Assembly (NCBI RefSeq): GCF_014905175.1
Contig: NC_057788.1
Coordinates: forward strand, 5,518,001-5,582,000
Reading direction: 5' to 3'
DNA: 64,000 nt
Source: Aphidius gifuensis
Taxonomy: Eukaryota; Arthropoda; Insecta; Hymenoptera; Braconidae
Positions 15,399-28,500 of the stretch are shown piece after piece (positions within the stretch are counted from its first letter, which is position 1; each line of letters starts with the position of its first letter). Under the pieces are notes generated by a model that saw only the letters and a list, made by a program, of their open reading frames with translations, did no database searches and had not been told where the DNA came from. The position numbers and the translations under genes are program-made.

Positions 15399-15627
15399 TG
15401 TTTTACTTCTAGTTTCAATGATTGTAGAGTTACTTATACTTAACAATATTACAATACAGTGTATTTAGATAAACTAAATACAGTGATATAATTGTTTTTG
15501 TTTTTAATTATCAACTCGATATACGTATTACAATGTCATTAAATAGTTGATAATTATTTGTCTATTAGTATGTCGATTAAACTTCATTTCAAGTTTATGC
15601 GTATAGTCCGTTTTTTCCAACAAAAAT
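15399..15627 (-). other. 5' UTR segment of the NOL4-like exon with a probable upstream acceptor
   Basis: Directly upstream of the ATG the minus strand runs about 230 bp to a good 3' splice signal, TTTTGTTTCAG, whose AG lies at 15628-15629. This suggests that the exon starts near 15627 and that a noncoding 5' exon lies further upstream. The in-frame stop between this acceptor and the ATG supports a UTR reading. The upstream donor was not located with confidence. Confidence 0.4.
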
Positions 15628-18600
15628 CTGAAACAAAAGAAATATATATTGAGATGACAAGGTAAATTAACAGAGTCTGATAACATTGCGGAAACATTTA
15701 AGGAAGGGTGTTTGACTACTACTATATACTAATGGACTGCCCCTTATTTCATATACTGTATTCTGTGGCTGAAGTGTGCTGAGGGTTTGGAAGGTTTATT
15801 GGAAGAGATATTGGAATGAGAACTTATTCATCTACGTGCAAAGTATATATATATGTAACATAAAATTTGATATACAGTATAGCAGTTAAAGTCAAGAGAG
15901 AAAGAGAGATAGAGAAAATGGGGGAAATTTTGCCTGATTATAAACCTAATGTGTTATATAATGTGTGAAATTAAACCATACAAATTGGCTTCGACTTTAT
16001 TGAATGATGAAAAGGGTTCAACGAAAAATATTCTTCTCGTATACTTAAAATGAAAGTTAAAAAAATAAAAAACACAATTTAGACAAAATATCTTGGTGGT
16101 AATTACATCAAGGTATCACGTAAACGATGTTGCAGATTTTATATCCATATATACATTTTATTTTTATTTTATATATATATAATGGTAAAATTTCTTGTTC
16201 GTAATGGGAATCACAGTAGATCTCTGAGTAAAAGAGTCAAAGTTTAACGAGCACCCTGCGGCGAGATAAAAATTTCTGCTTCGTTAAGAGGGAAGCAAGT
16301 TGCCGTATGGTCTTTCTTTTGCCAAGGCTACTGATACAACTTCTTTCGAGGTGAGAAAAACATACTCTTTCTGGGTAATGTAGTCGCTTGAGTTATATTC
16401 GCCAAATTGAGACAACCGGTTCGTTGACACTATCACTATATAAAACTTTTCATGTTTTGTAACTTTTAGTTAGTTTACCTGCTTCTCGTGTTTCACAAAA
16501 TATATCTCTGTGATAAGCATATATGCATATCAGCCTATTTACCTTTTAATCAATTTTATTTTTTTTAAAAAACAAAATAATTTTAAAAAATTAAATTCAT
16601 TTCTGTTGATAGTAATATGAATATATGTTTTTTTTTTTTTTTTGTATTACATGTATTGAAACTGAGTGTTGATGGCAAAGGTATATAAATACTAGCTATT
16701 ATTTTCATCATCCATTTATATATACCACCCTTTTTTCCCATTAACAATCTCGTCATTTCCACGCCTCTGTTTATATATACATAAACGACAAAGATCAATC
16801 CTAATCCATTCTCGAATCACAAACTGTCGAACGATGCGTCATAAAAAGTCAACAATATATACAATTTGCTGATTTTTTTTTTTTTTACTTCTTTCAATAA
16901 ATATAAAACTCTCTCTCGTTCTCAGGCTTTTTATTAGTCTGTTCAATCGATCATCACTCGTCGCCGTCGGCCGTTTTACAAAGCATACAGTATATATAAA
17001 AGCAATATAGCCTCCAATATGACTGTATAATGTATTAATGTATAAGCAAAAAAAAAATATATATAAATTATTATGGATAAAAAGAGTATGTATATATATG
17101 TTGAGAGAAAGAAGTGGGTGATAGATAGATAAAGAGGACGATATATGCCCGTATACATATTACGCGACTTGAGCCTTGGTATGGTGTCACGCTACGTGCT
17201 TCCTGCCTCAGTACAGACGACGACGACAACGACAAAAGGACCCAAGTTTCATTCTCTCTCTTCTTTTTTCCCCTGTCGACCCCCTCATCTTTTTTCTTTC
17301 TCATCGCAGCACCTGCTTTTTTTTTTTTTTTATTATTTTTCTCTTGTACGCCCCGATTCGAACATCGCGCTGTCGCCACCGCTACGTGGGACACTCGTGA
17401 TCGCAATGTGTAATCAAGCTCGCGCGACGGCCACTGTGTACTACCACGTACCGACTTTGCCACCCAGACTTCTCATCGTTTTTTTTTCTCTCTCTCTCTT
17501 TTATTTGTACTCACTTTTACTCAATCTCTTTTTCGCTCACATCAAAAACCTTATGTATACCTTTATACCTACTCTTTCTACACTTCCTATACCCTTCTGC
17601 TAATATATACGTGACTCCCTCGATTATTCATCCCACCTTCTTCTTTTCTTTCTTTCTTGGTTTTTTGCAATTTTATTTTTTATATTTTTATTTCATTTTT
17701 ATTTTATTTTTTTCATTCTTTCTTTCTCGTTTCGCATTTTGCACGACCTCCCAAGATACCAAGCTGATACTAACTGGGATTTACTACTAACACAGCCTGA
17801 CAGTTTTCAAATGATTTATGAAAAAAAAGTAATTGTGAAATTTGTAATTCGTACTAAGTTTGAAAAGAAAAAAAAATAACTAAAAGTCATTTTTTAAATT
17901 CGTTTTTTTTTTTTTTCTTCTCGTTGGTAGCATCTGTTAATTTTTGATCTTTTGAAAAATTGACATTTTGAGTGTTTGGTATATTGACTGGATATATACT
18001 AAGTGGATAATGTTTGTTGAAATAGTTTAAAACGAATGATTTTTAAAAAGTCTTGTACACGAACTGGCATTAAATTGAATTCCCAAACGGGCGGGTGGTA
18101 TAGACAGGGTATGAGGCGTCCCGTGCCGGCCACTGAAACGTTGAACTGACACGACTTCTCTTTCTCCCCTTAGCATCACATATGTACATATATTTATATG
18201 CCCATATTGCTGTCTCATTTCGTCATTCAGAATAATGTTTTACATATCGATACAAATACAATGTTCATATATATATGAATTTATTATAATATGACAAAAC
18301 AAACCAGAGTCAATTTCTCATTTTCTCGGTAATTTTCATAGCTCAATAACATGTGTAAAGTTTATATAAATATAAATAATTGCTATTTTTTTTATTAACC
18401 ATATACGTAGTTGTCTGTTTATATTTCTATTGTTTTTAATATTTATTATTTGTAAGGTGTTGAAATATAATATCCATGGAAAGAATTAAATTTCCTTTTT
18501 TGAACAATAAATAAATTTTTTTAAATAATAATAAATTATGAAAAAATAAAAGCATCATCTGCATTTTGAATTTTATAAAACAGGTTTAATACTTTTGACT

Positions 18601-18933
18601 CCACTTATTTATCTCTGTCCCTTGTAAAATTCTGATAATATTACCCTTTTTTACGGTCGAAAGCGAGAAAATTAAGGTGTCCAAGCCACAACCTCCAGAG
18701 GCATTAATTACACAAAAGGTAAAAAGAAAAAGCCGGATATATGGCATGTATGTATACCATTTTTGGACAAAAATAAAAAAAAATTATATACCAAGATTTG
18801 CAAACATTAAAAAAAGCCTTGTACTCAAATGATAAATATCAAATAATTTATATCTATTGCATTTGAAAACAATAATAAAGTATAAAATGTTAGGGACACG
18901 AAAGCTCAAGCAATCTAATGAGATATAAATCAC
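15628..18933. other. No gene seen; presumed NOL4 5' intron or intergenic DNA
   Basis: AT-rich DNA with poly-A/T tracts. A pyrimidine-rich stretch with some GC content lies at 17160-17600; its long forward frames are translations of T/C runs and show no domain. I see no tRNA, no convincing spliced exon and no recognisable mobile element. Confidence 0.4.
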
Positions 18934-18987
18934 CTGTCGTTGATCCGTTGAAGTGTCGAAAGCACTTGGCTGTGAACTGTCAGACAT
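18934..18987 (-). CDS. Candidate short 5' coding exon, possibly an alternative first exon of the NOL4-like gene
   Basis: A minus-strand ATG opens 18 codons (begins MSDSSQPSAF, ends TDQRQ) and runs exactly into CAG followed by GTGATT, an acceptable 5' splice site in phase 0. Serine/acidic composition, no homopolymer bias and the position upstream of NOL4 on the same strand would fit an alternative first exon. The segment is very short and nothing confirms transcription, so chance is a serious alternative. Confidence 0.2.
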
Positions 18988-19980
18988 CTATGTATATCAC
19001 TGTATCAGTCGTAAATATCACCCACAATATATAGTATCCACAATTTCTCAATCCATTCAAAGTAGACAGATATCACCTCGTCAACACTTAATCTCTGTAA
19101 TACAATGTATCACCAAGTTATTCACAAACTCTTTTCAAGATTTAATAAAATTGTCAAAATAATACATATAGTACATTCACAAAATAATTAATGATTGCAA
19201 GTAAAAAATATAAATAAAAAACACTTTTTGATAAACGACAATGTACAAATGTTAATATATAAAAGCACAAATTATTTGGATCTTTAGTGAAAAATGTTTC
19301 ACGATCAAATAACACACAACACACAAGAGATATACACCGGTAAAGTATATTGTTACAGTTGCAGAACCATACAACTATTGTGTGTTAAGTATAAAAAAAA
19401 CCAGAGTGAAAAATAAAATAAGAGTATGTGGTAGCCACTGGAGTTGTTGGTTCGAAATAAATTTATATATATATATATATTCTGTTGGAACAGAAGTAGT
19501 AAATACGTTCGAGGAAGCGCGGCAGAAATACAAGTGAGAGATTGTGAGTATGATCAACGCGTAGAGAGTATGTGCAACTCCCTTCCTCGTTTCCTCCAGC
19601 GCGTGCTCGACGCGTAAGCGAAAAGAGATCGGTGACGGCTTTAATACTGGTTATAAGTGGGAGGTTGGGGGATTGGTTGTTGATGATGACGATGATGATG
19701 ATGGTAATAATTGGGAAAAGTCAAACCGGACACACTCGAAAAAAGACAAAAAGGACCGAGGAAATCGTGATTTAAATATCCCTTTGTAGAGATATATCAA
19801 TTTCAAAAGATAAATGAATGAATGAATATTTTTTTTTATGTATTAAAACAAACGTATGACAATAAAATATTTTTTTTACAATATAATTCTTACGTCAGTA
19901 ATAATAGTTTAATTTAAATTAATTTTTATTTATCGTTATTAAGTATATAAGTCAGTTGATCGTTATCAATATCTTAATTT

Positions 19981-20420
19981 GTCTGAGAAGATCTGATCAC
20001 TGTGATCGGCTCTGAACGGCGTGCGGTGGGACACTGGCAAGCAGACGGGCTGAAACTGCTGTGGATAGCGGGTGGTGAGCGACGGTGCGATACACACTAC
20101 CGGGACGGAACGGGACAGGCCAACGAGCCGCGCGCGGGACCCTAAGCCAAATACATACACACACAAACAAAGACAAATATATATAGACGTATATATACAT
20201 ACGCATCAGTGTATACATATATGTATAATATAGATCAACACATTTGTAAAATCGCGCCCGCGCGCCAACTGATACACCCTGATGGGAGCATGAGAGAGAA
20301 AGCAAAATACTTTGCCAATGATGCTGCTGTAGCCGTCACCGCCTGGCCGAGTTAAACCGAAGGCAAATCTCGGTCTCGCTCGGTTACTCAACCAGCTGGA
20401 CTACCCTATCTTCTTTTTAC
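19981..20420. promoter_or_regulatory. CpG-rich island, candidate promoter or 5' exon region
   Basis: In a background dominated by A and T, this block has clustered CG dinucleotides, including GAGCCGCGCGCGGGACC near 20128-20144 and CGCGCCCGCGCGCC near 20252-20265. It lies upstream of the NOL4-like coding exon on the minus strand, so it could be that gene's promoter or a noncoding first exon. No TATA box or initiator could be assigned with confidence. Confidence 0.25.
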
Positions 20421-23400
20421 AACCAGCCACACCGTTTTTCATTTTTGTTTATTTATTTATTTATTTTTTTTTTTTTTGTTGTACTATTTTTTTTTTTTTT
20501 TTACTTACTACTTTTTAACTCTTTATGTTTTTCTTTGTCTCGTACTCATCTTTATCTTATATTTTCTCTGGTTCTTGTTCTTCATCATCATCATCATCAT
20601 CTGGTTTTTATTCTTTATCATCTTGTACTTTGTCTTATTTATTTATTCATTTTTATTTTTTATTCACAAGCGCCAACGGGCCAGTGATTTTGATTTTTTT
20701 TTTTTTTTCTAACAAAAATCTCCCACTATACATACCATTTATATCATCCTACTCAAACTAGTTCACCCCACACAGAATTTTTCTTTCATTTCAGCAATGA
20801 TGATCATCATCATCATTCAATGCGCAAGCGTATTAAATACTTTTTAACTTTTATTTCTACAAAGCATATTTACGTATCGAGTATCTTCAAGTTTCACTGT
20901 AGGAGGATGTTATTTTATTTTTATTTTTTTATATTGAATGGAATTTACAATGCACAATGAATACGATATCAATTGAGAAAACAATGTGTAATTCGGATAC
21001 ACGTGTGATACATGTATCCTTGATCAAATTAAAACGTGTGTTGGAACTGTATTTCAATGTCTTCTAATTCCTCTATCTGTAGATGGATTTTAAACAATTT
21101 TTTCTGTTTTGTCTTTGTATATACATACATCTACCCTCAATGAATTCATGTCATTTTACAATGGTGTATATGAAACTAAATAATTTATGGAAATGCTTTG
21201 AAATATCTATTTCAATTCTACAAATGTATATACACGCGTTTTTTTAAAAAACATGAATACATGTAGATGTAAATGAGAAAAAAAAATATAAAAAAAATTA
21301 TATATAAAATAAAAAAAGATAACAAAGAGTTAACAAATTTATATCGATGTATTGTGTACTTAGGGACTTATCTTGATATGGAATCTGAATGATATTCTTC
21401 CGGACTATCGTCTATAGACACGGTTTGACTTTGACAGATTGGGTCACGTCACGATATATATACGTAATACACTGTGTCGATATATACTCGTTGGTTGAAA
21501 ACATTTCGATACCAACCCGACACACAAAGGTACCGAGGGTTTGAATGTGGTTTGTTTCATTTTTCATTTATTTTTTTTCCTTTTTATATATTTATTTTTA
21601 TTTCAAATATCGATATGACTGACAGTGTGTAGGTGTATGCTTGATAGATCTGCTTGTGTTGATCGAATAGAATATGCATCCATCTGATGCAGAATAAAAT
21701 TACAAATAACGAAAAGTTTTACCATTTCATTTAATTTTTTTTTTTTTGTTAAAATATACTTTTTTTTCGATAGATATCAAAATGTGTTTTATGTTATGAG
21801 TAAGATTGAAGATACTTGTGATGACAATATACATTTAACAATTTTTTATTACTTTGCTTAGTTATTTTTCATTTAACTATAATACTTCTTAAAAAGAAAG
21901 AAAAACTAATTGACATCTTAAGAAACTGGAACTGATATATTACAATAGAAAACCACGAGTGAGTCTTATCAACCAAAAATATAATAAAATGGGTAAAAGA
22001 GTAAAATAAAAAAAAATAAAAAAAAGTTTAAGGAATATTAGAGAAGTAAAAGTCTTGTTGGAGCATAAAAAAAAAAAAAACGAGTCAAACTCTGATAGGA
22101 ACCCGCAAAGGAGTTATTTGTTGAAGATGAAAAGTCGAGATCGTTTGGAAAAGATGAAGGGTGGAGCACATGAAACTACGTCTCAGTGGCGGATGCATGC
22201 CCGAGTCATCTTTTTCGTCGCCAAGAAAAAAACTGAGAAAAAAGTAATAAAACAGACAAGAGTATAAAAAAGATGAAATAAAAAAAGCTAAGAAAAGAAA
22301 AATAAAAAAAGTAAAAGTATGACATAAAGAGGGATAAAATATAGAAAAAGAAAAATAAAAAATTACTTGGGTTAAGACGAAACAGTTTGTTTCAAGAGTG
22401 ACTTGGGATCCCGTGGGTAAGACCACTGGCGATCTTGTTTCGTGCGTTGCCTCGGGAAAGCCTGTCACCTTGTTTCAAAAGAAATGAGACCAAAAAAAGA
22501 AAAATAAAAAAAACGAACGATAGATGGATGGATAGACATATTGGAAAAAAAAAAAAAGAAAAAAACTTATATAAGTTCAGGATGAGCAAAACATTTACCA
22601 AAGAAAAAAAAGTAATAACGATAATAATAATAATACAAAAAAAGGGGGACCGAGAATATTTTCTCGACGGGAGGCGGGTTCACTGTAACACCGGGCACGA
22701 GGCAAATAAGGGGTCCCGTTGTTCTAATGTTGTCTATATATACATATATACACATATTTCGAAAGCAATGTATGACTAGGCTACGAACAGGGACCATGCA
22801 ACGGGGTGAAATCGGGATTATTAAAATTTTGAAATAAGGGGGCTTTGCACTGTACATATAAAGCCAACTGGCGAAACAACACGCTCATTTCATACATCTC
22901 ACTATATTCATCACACTCCCTCATAAACCTTTTATTTTATTTTTATTTCATTTTTTTTTCAGCTTTATATCTTCTTCCTGCCTTGCTTTATATATACACA
23001 CACTACTACAATACTGCGGTCCATGTTTGGCAGATAAAATACCCCCTACAATGATCCCAATCAGCAACGACGTCGCCCATTCACTTGGACAGGGCCAAAG
23101 TGGTAATGGGCTCCGGTATCGTTTGAGAGCTGTGGGCTTGGCTTCAGATATCGATCGCTATATAGCCTCGACAATTTCATGTCCGATGGACGACTGACTT
23201 TTCAAGTAGATTTATAGTTAAATGGCCTTTGCAATATATTACTGGAATTTTGATTTTTTTTTTTTTTTTATATATTCATCCTCATACATTATCTATTCAT
23301 TGTTTATTTTATTACCTTAATAAAAGCAAATAAAAAATAAATAAAATATTTCATTCAAGGTTGAAAGAACTATTTTACATAGGTTAGATATGGAGGAAAG

Positions 23401-25396
23401 GTAAAGTAAAAAAAAAAAATACACCTTGCGTCGTCTGTCCCAAAAGACCCGACACAAAACACCGACTTTATGAATCAGCTACCTGCAGAACCTTTAAGAT
23501 CACTTAACACAAGCATAGGTATATAAAAAAAAAAGGAAAATAATGTCATCATAGTACCTTTGACATCTTAATGAAAACATTGGAATTTTGAAAGGCAGTA
23601 GAAATTCCCCTAATGGGTCACACAAAAACCATTAACCATTAACAAGACTTGTGGATTTTTAAGAAGAGCAAAAACATGAAGTTATGTTACTCAGAAAATA
23701 CTTTAAACTTTAAAGTGGGATATTCAAAAACTAGTGGTTATATATATGAATAAGACAGAACAAAGGGACAAATAGATGGAGATTTATAAATACGTATTCA
23801 AATGCATGCCATCAGAGTGTCCCGGACAAGGCACTAATTAGATTCTCCTAACCAATCACTAAGACACTATATATATACAGTAAAAGAGAGAGATACAAAT
23901 ATATACAGATTGTCGCCGTATCCACAAGTCAGTCATGCTGAACCACCGTTTCACCACGTTTCCCTGGCGGCTCGCCAACACTCAGCGGATTAAAAGCTTC
24001 TTGGTTTTCGTAGAAACTTGAAATGTATATAGAGCAAGAGAGAAAGAGAGAGTATACGTACAGATATGTATATATTCCTGATGGTGGTGGTGGTATATGT
24101 CTCATGGGACAATGTATCTTTGTCTTTTTCCTTGGTTTTGTCCTTGGTGGAGAGTGAGCTTGCGATGGTTAACGATAACCCTGTGGTCGTCTGAAACCCT
24201 GAAACACACTGGGAAAAGCTCGGGAAAGGAGAATGAGAGAAGAGAAGTTAAAGAATGTAAAAAAAAAAAGGACACTTTATGACACCAAGCAAGGTGAATA
24301 TAGAGTATGAGATAGAGTATTTTCAACACACCACTACCGCCTTTGTAACATAATATACATTTAACTTTGTCAGTGTCATGTATTTTACATACTTTAGTCT
24401 ACATACACAACAGGCAGGCTCATTTCTAAACGCCCTAAAAAAATTGTCACGAAAGACATTAAGTTTTTGCAAAGGTTTTACTAATATAATTTCAGAGAAA
24501 AAAAGAATTTTAAATTATATTAAATAAAAATTTAAATAAAAAAAAAAAAAGTATATTAAAAGCAAAAAGTATATCAAACGCAAAAGGTCAATATATTAAA
24601 ATAACCCGAGAAAATTTTTTGTCTTAATTACTGTGAGAATTTGGTAGATATTTTTTTTTTTTTTAGACTGAAGGATTTATTGAAGCTTAGTTACTTGTGT
24701 TTTTTTCAACTTGAATACTCTTGAAAAACAAATAAAAAAAAAACAAAAGTAGATAACAATTGCTTTACACAATTGTAGAGTTTGTTTTTTTTTTTTTTTT
24801 TAGATCAAAGATCTTGGTCTTTCTAGTGCAGTAGAGTTAGTCGGTTATTTGAACTTATGTGGGTGTTGTTAATGCTAGTCGTGCGACAAATTGGTACCTA
24901 AGAAAAGAAACAAAAGTGTACTAAGTAATAAAAATAAAAAAATAATAATTTTGTATTGTTAAAGAAGTTTGTGAATGTAGCTTGTTGCCTTTTGAGCGTC
25001 TTTTCAATGAGAATTGAGAGTCGGATGTGTAGAGAAGTTGAATACAACAAAAGTGTGAGTATCTTTGCACGAACGACCGCCGCCTAGCAACCCCAAGGAT
25101 TTGCGACAAATCTCAAGAGATTAACGGATAATCTTCGTTGGGAATGCTTCACGAAGGTTTCACCAGTTTTCATGCACGTTGAATTTACGTTGTCCTGGGT
25201 TAGTGATGGCAGGGATAAAAAGGGTTCAGATCAAGAAATTCTCTTCAAAATGTGAATATCTGATATGACTTTTAACAATTTTCTGGTAACTTTGTCAAAT
25301 ATAAACTTGACGTTGAAGTGATTTATTTTTCAAACTGTCGTCTTGGCTGTTAGATTTTGTCTTTTCTTTTTTTTTTTTTTTTGCGCTTTTAACTTA

Positions 25397-25561
25397 AAAA
25401 TTCAAGAACTACTAGATATTAAACTAAATGAATATATTATCAAAACTTCAACAAGAATAAGTCAACTACAACAAATAGGATTAAACAGTGAATCAAATTC
25501 AAATACAAGTGGTATTTATAAAATAAATGATTTTGACATTAGTGATATTATTCAATATTGA
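25397..25561 (+). CDS. Candidate terminal coding exon or gene remnant, unidentified
   Basis: After a T-rich tract and a possible acceptor (TTAAAAATTCAAG), a frame of about 54 codons ends in TGA. It starts near ELLDIKLNEYIIK, is helical and Gln/Asn/Ser-rich, and ends DFDISDIIQY. Unlike neighbouring frames it is not a homopolymer translation and has balanced codon use. I could not link it to an upstream exon or recognise a family. It may be the last exon of a small gene, or a decayed retrocopy. Confidence 0.25.
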   Translation, partial: KIQELLDIKLNEYIIKTSTRISQLQQIGLNSESNSNTSGIYKINDFDISDIIQY

Positions 25562-28500
25562 ATGTGTCATGCGTGGTAAAGCAAAAAAAAAAATTCAATA
25601 GCCAGTATAACGTTAAAAATTTAGTCAATTTTGAAAGCATTCCTCGTTTAATGTAATTGTTTATATGCTAAAAATTGCTAAATTCTCGAATATCAAATAA
25701 ATGATGTAAATTAAAACGGAGCACTTGATAAAACTGTTTATCACTGTCACACTCTAATTAAATATTCAAATTGAGTTTTTATTTTTTTTTTATCAACACT
25801 TTTAGTTTGTTGTATAATATTTTTAATTGATAACTATATTCACAATATCCATAAATGAAAAAAAAAAATTATAAATAATTTTTTTATATTAAAAAAAAAA
25901 TATAATGTTATACGCTTGGAGAATCGCGTAACACTGACATCAAAAGTAACATTTAAATATTTAAAAACTAAAGTCCAGTTTGATTTTTGTATGTATATAT
26001 TTTATTTATTTTCATCCCCACATAACTAAAATCCCCTCTGTATAAAACGATAACAAGTAATTCGCGGCAATCTGGACCAGTTTTTGGAATATCATTTATT
26101 TTTATAAATGCAAGTGGATGATGGCGGAAGCTGATATTTCAAAAAGATGACCATGGAAATGTTTTGTTGATGATGGAGGGATAAAAAATCATATAGATAT
26201 ATATATATAAAGGCGAATATAAAACACTGAAAGATGCTGTACCAGTAGGGGAAAAATATTTTATATACACTGTAAAGATAGCTTGAGAACTAGCCAACGG
26301 TCAAGCCAGGGTCCCGCGAGAGTACGGAGAAGAATCGCAGGGGTTGAAATCTCCCGAGATCGAAAGGGGTTGTTGGTCGATTCTGGTTTGATCCAGAGAG
26401 ATGTGGTGGTCATCGCGTGAGAAAAGGCCGTCAGATTCGACCTTTCCTAAACATTGAATTTACTTGTTTTCTTTTTGATTTTTTTTTTTTCTTTTTATCT
26501 TCTACTTACTCTTTTCTTTTATCACACGAAGGCAGGAAAAACAGGCTTTTTCTCAATTTGACCCGTTAAAGTGCCATCTAACAAGTCCAATTTTCCGAGA
26601 ATAAAAAAATATATCCATGATGTTGTATAAAAGCTGGAAAAAGAAAAACAAAAAAAAACCAAGATAAATAAAAAATATAATAAAAAGTTTAGAAATGCTA
26701 AACATATACAAATAGATTACGTATAGAAAAACAAAGAAATTTATATGTAAAAAAATAGTGCAAATAAACGTAGTCAAAGATGGAAAAAAAGAAAAAGAAA
26801 AAAATGTTGACGAGGGGAAAAAAGTATCAAGGGTAAAAAGGGTGATAAAAGATAGGGTGGTAAATAGAGTGGGACAGCGCGAAAAAAAAAAAAAAAAGAG
26901 GGTGGTTGTGACAAAAGAGCGAAGGACCCGACAGTGGCAGGGTGAAAGAGGAATTGAACGACGGGGGGTCGGACCAGGAGTTCTTGAAGTTGGACTCGGG
27001 GTAAATGGAACGCGGCGGGCGGACTGGGCAGAAAGACCAAGAGTGTTAGGGTGGTTCAACTTTTATTCTATGTATATATGTATGTATGTATATCTGTAGT
27101 AGAGATTGAAGTCAGCCAACCAGAAATAGCATTCTGTAGAGTATAGTAGTGTTGAAGAGGGACAAAAAAAGGGGATACTGAATAAAGAGCGAGAACGGGA
27201 TGCTTTACCATCGTAGTTCGAGGGGTTGAAAAGTTCAATTGCGCGTATTTTCATCGTGACGTTTTGCAAATCCTACGAACTTTACATTCTCCCCCTCAAT
27301 CTATACAACGATGAAAAGTGGAACACCACTCTTGTCGTTGAAGATTGCCAACGTTTAACTACCGATTCGACTATAAACCTCAACCCAATTCAAACCTGTC
27401 GCCTTTGATTCAATCTCTATACCTCTTTTTTAACTGTACGCTTCTTTGCTTTCAAAAGAAATATATATATATTTTTTTTTTTTTTTTGATTGTTCTCCCT
27501 CATTTCATCATGTATATCCTCGGTCATTATGATTTTTTTTTCTTTTCTACAGACTATTACATTTTAAGATCGGACTTTCAAGTAACTGATTATTCACGTT
27601 AAAATTAATTTGTTCGATTCAAGAATTTGAATCTTCAAATAAATATACAAAGACATTCTACAGAGAGACAGAAGTGTCTACTTGATAATGCATAAAACAT
27701 GAAATTCAGCGTTGATTTAAAAAACATGAGTTCAGTTTGTTATAAAACATATATTTTGTCTGATGTATATACTCTGAGATAGGCCATAGAGTTGTCTTAA
27801 ACTTTGTCACTAATAATATATATATATACATAAACTATATTCCAATTTGACTGTGCAAAATATGGTCTGACTTGTAGAAGGGTTCGGTAAAGAAGACCTA
27901 AAGTCGTCAGGCTAATGAGTTCAGAACGAGAGAATGTTACGTATAGCAAAGGAGTTCTGAATTTACCATTAGAATATCTCCGCATTGATGCAACCAGGCA
28001 AAAATCATTTATTTGAACCCTTATAATTGAATCAAACTTTTCACTTGTCTTGAATATACTCAGAATAATTTGCGATTTCCAAAAACAAAAAAAAAATAAC
28101 AAGTTTTATATTTACTGTTACTTTATTACGACTCGAATTAATATTACAATTTTTTTCTAACTTCCCATGAGATTTTGAAAAAAAAAAAAAGTTTTATAAT
28201 TTGTTTTATACAAAAATCAATACAAAAAATATATACAACTCGAACAATATATACAGTATATGCAAAAACAATTAACAACAATTATTCATTGCAGTTTTTT
28301 TTGTTGACAATTATTAATTAAGTCTGATCAACTTTACACAAAGAGAAATATTGTATAAAATAAATTTGATATTTTGTGGTTTAACCAGTTGGCTTTGAGT
28401 ATATATACTAAAAGGTGCATACATATATAAGCAATGTACATGTGTCTATCTCCATCAATCTACTTGACGGTGTAAGACAGTGATAGTTTCACGGCATGTA

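Noticed and set aside
15399..15446. A longer N-terminus for the NOL4-like protein
   Set aside because: The upstream extension would begin at a TTG codon. The first ATG is at 15398 and an in-frame stop lies further upstream.
17330..17380. GATTCGAAC motif suggesting a tRNA T-arm
   Set aside because: No A-box or cloverleaf could be formed around it. Other GTTCGA matches in the window fail the same test.
26553..27099. Overlapping frames on both strands near 26.8-27.0 kb
   Set aside because: Opposite frames of the same A/G-rich block give Lys/Arg-rich or Phe/Ser/Pro-rich strings without family features. It may be a regulatory island but is not a gene.
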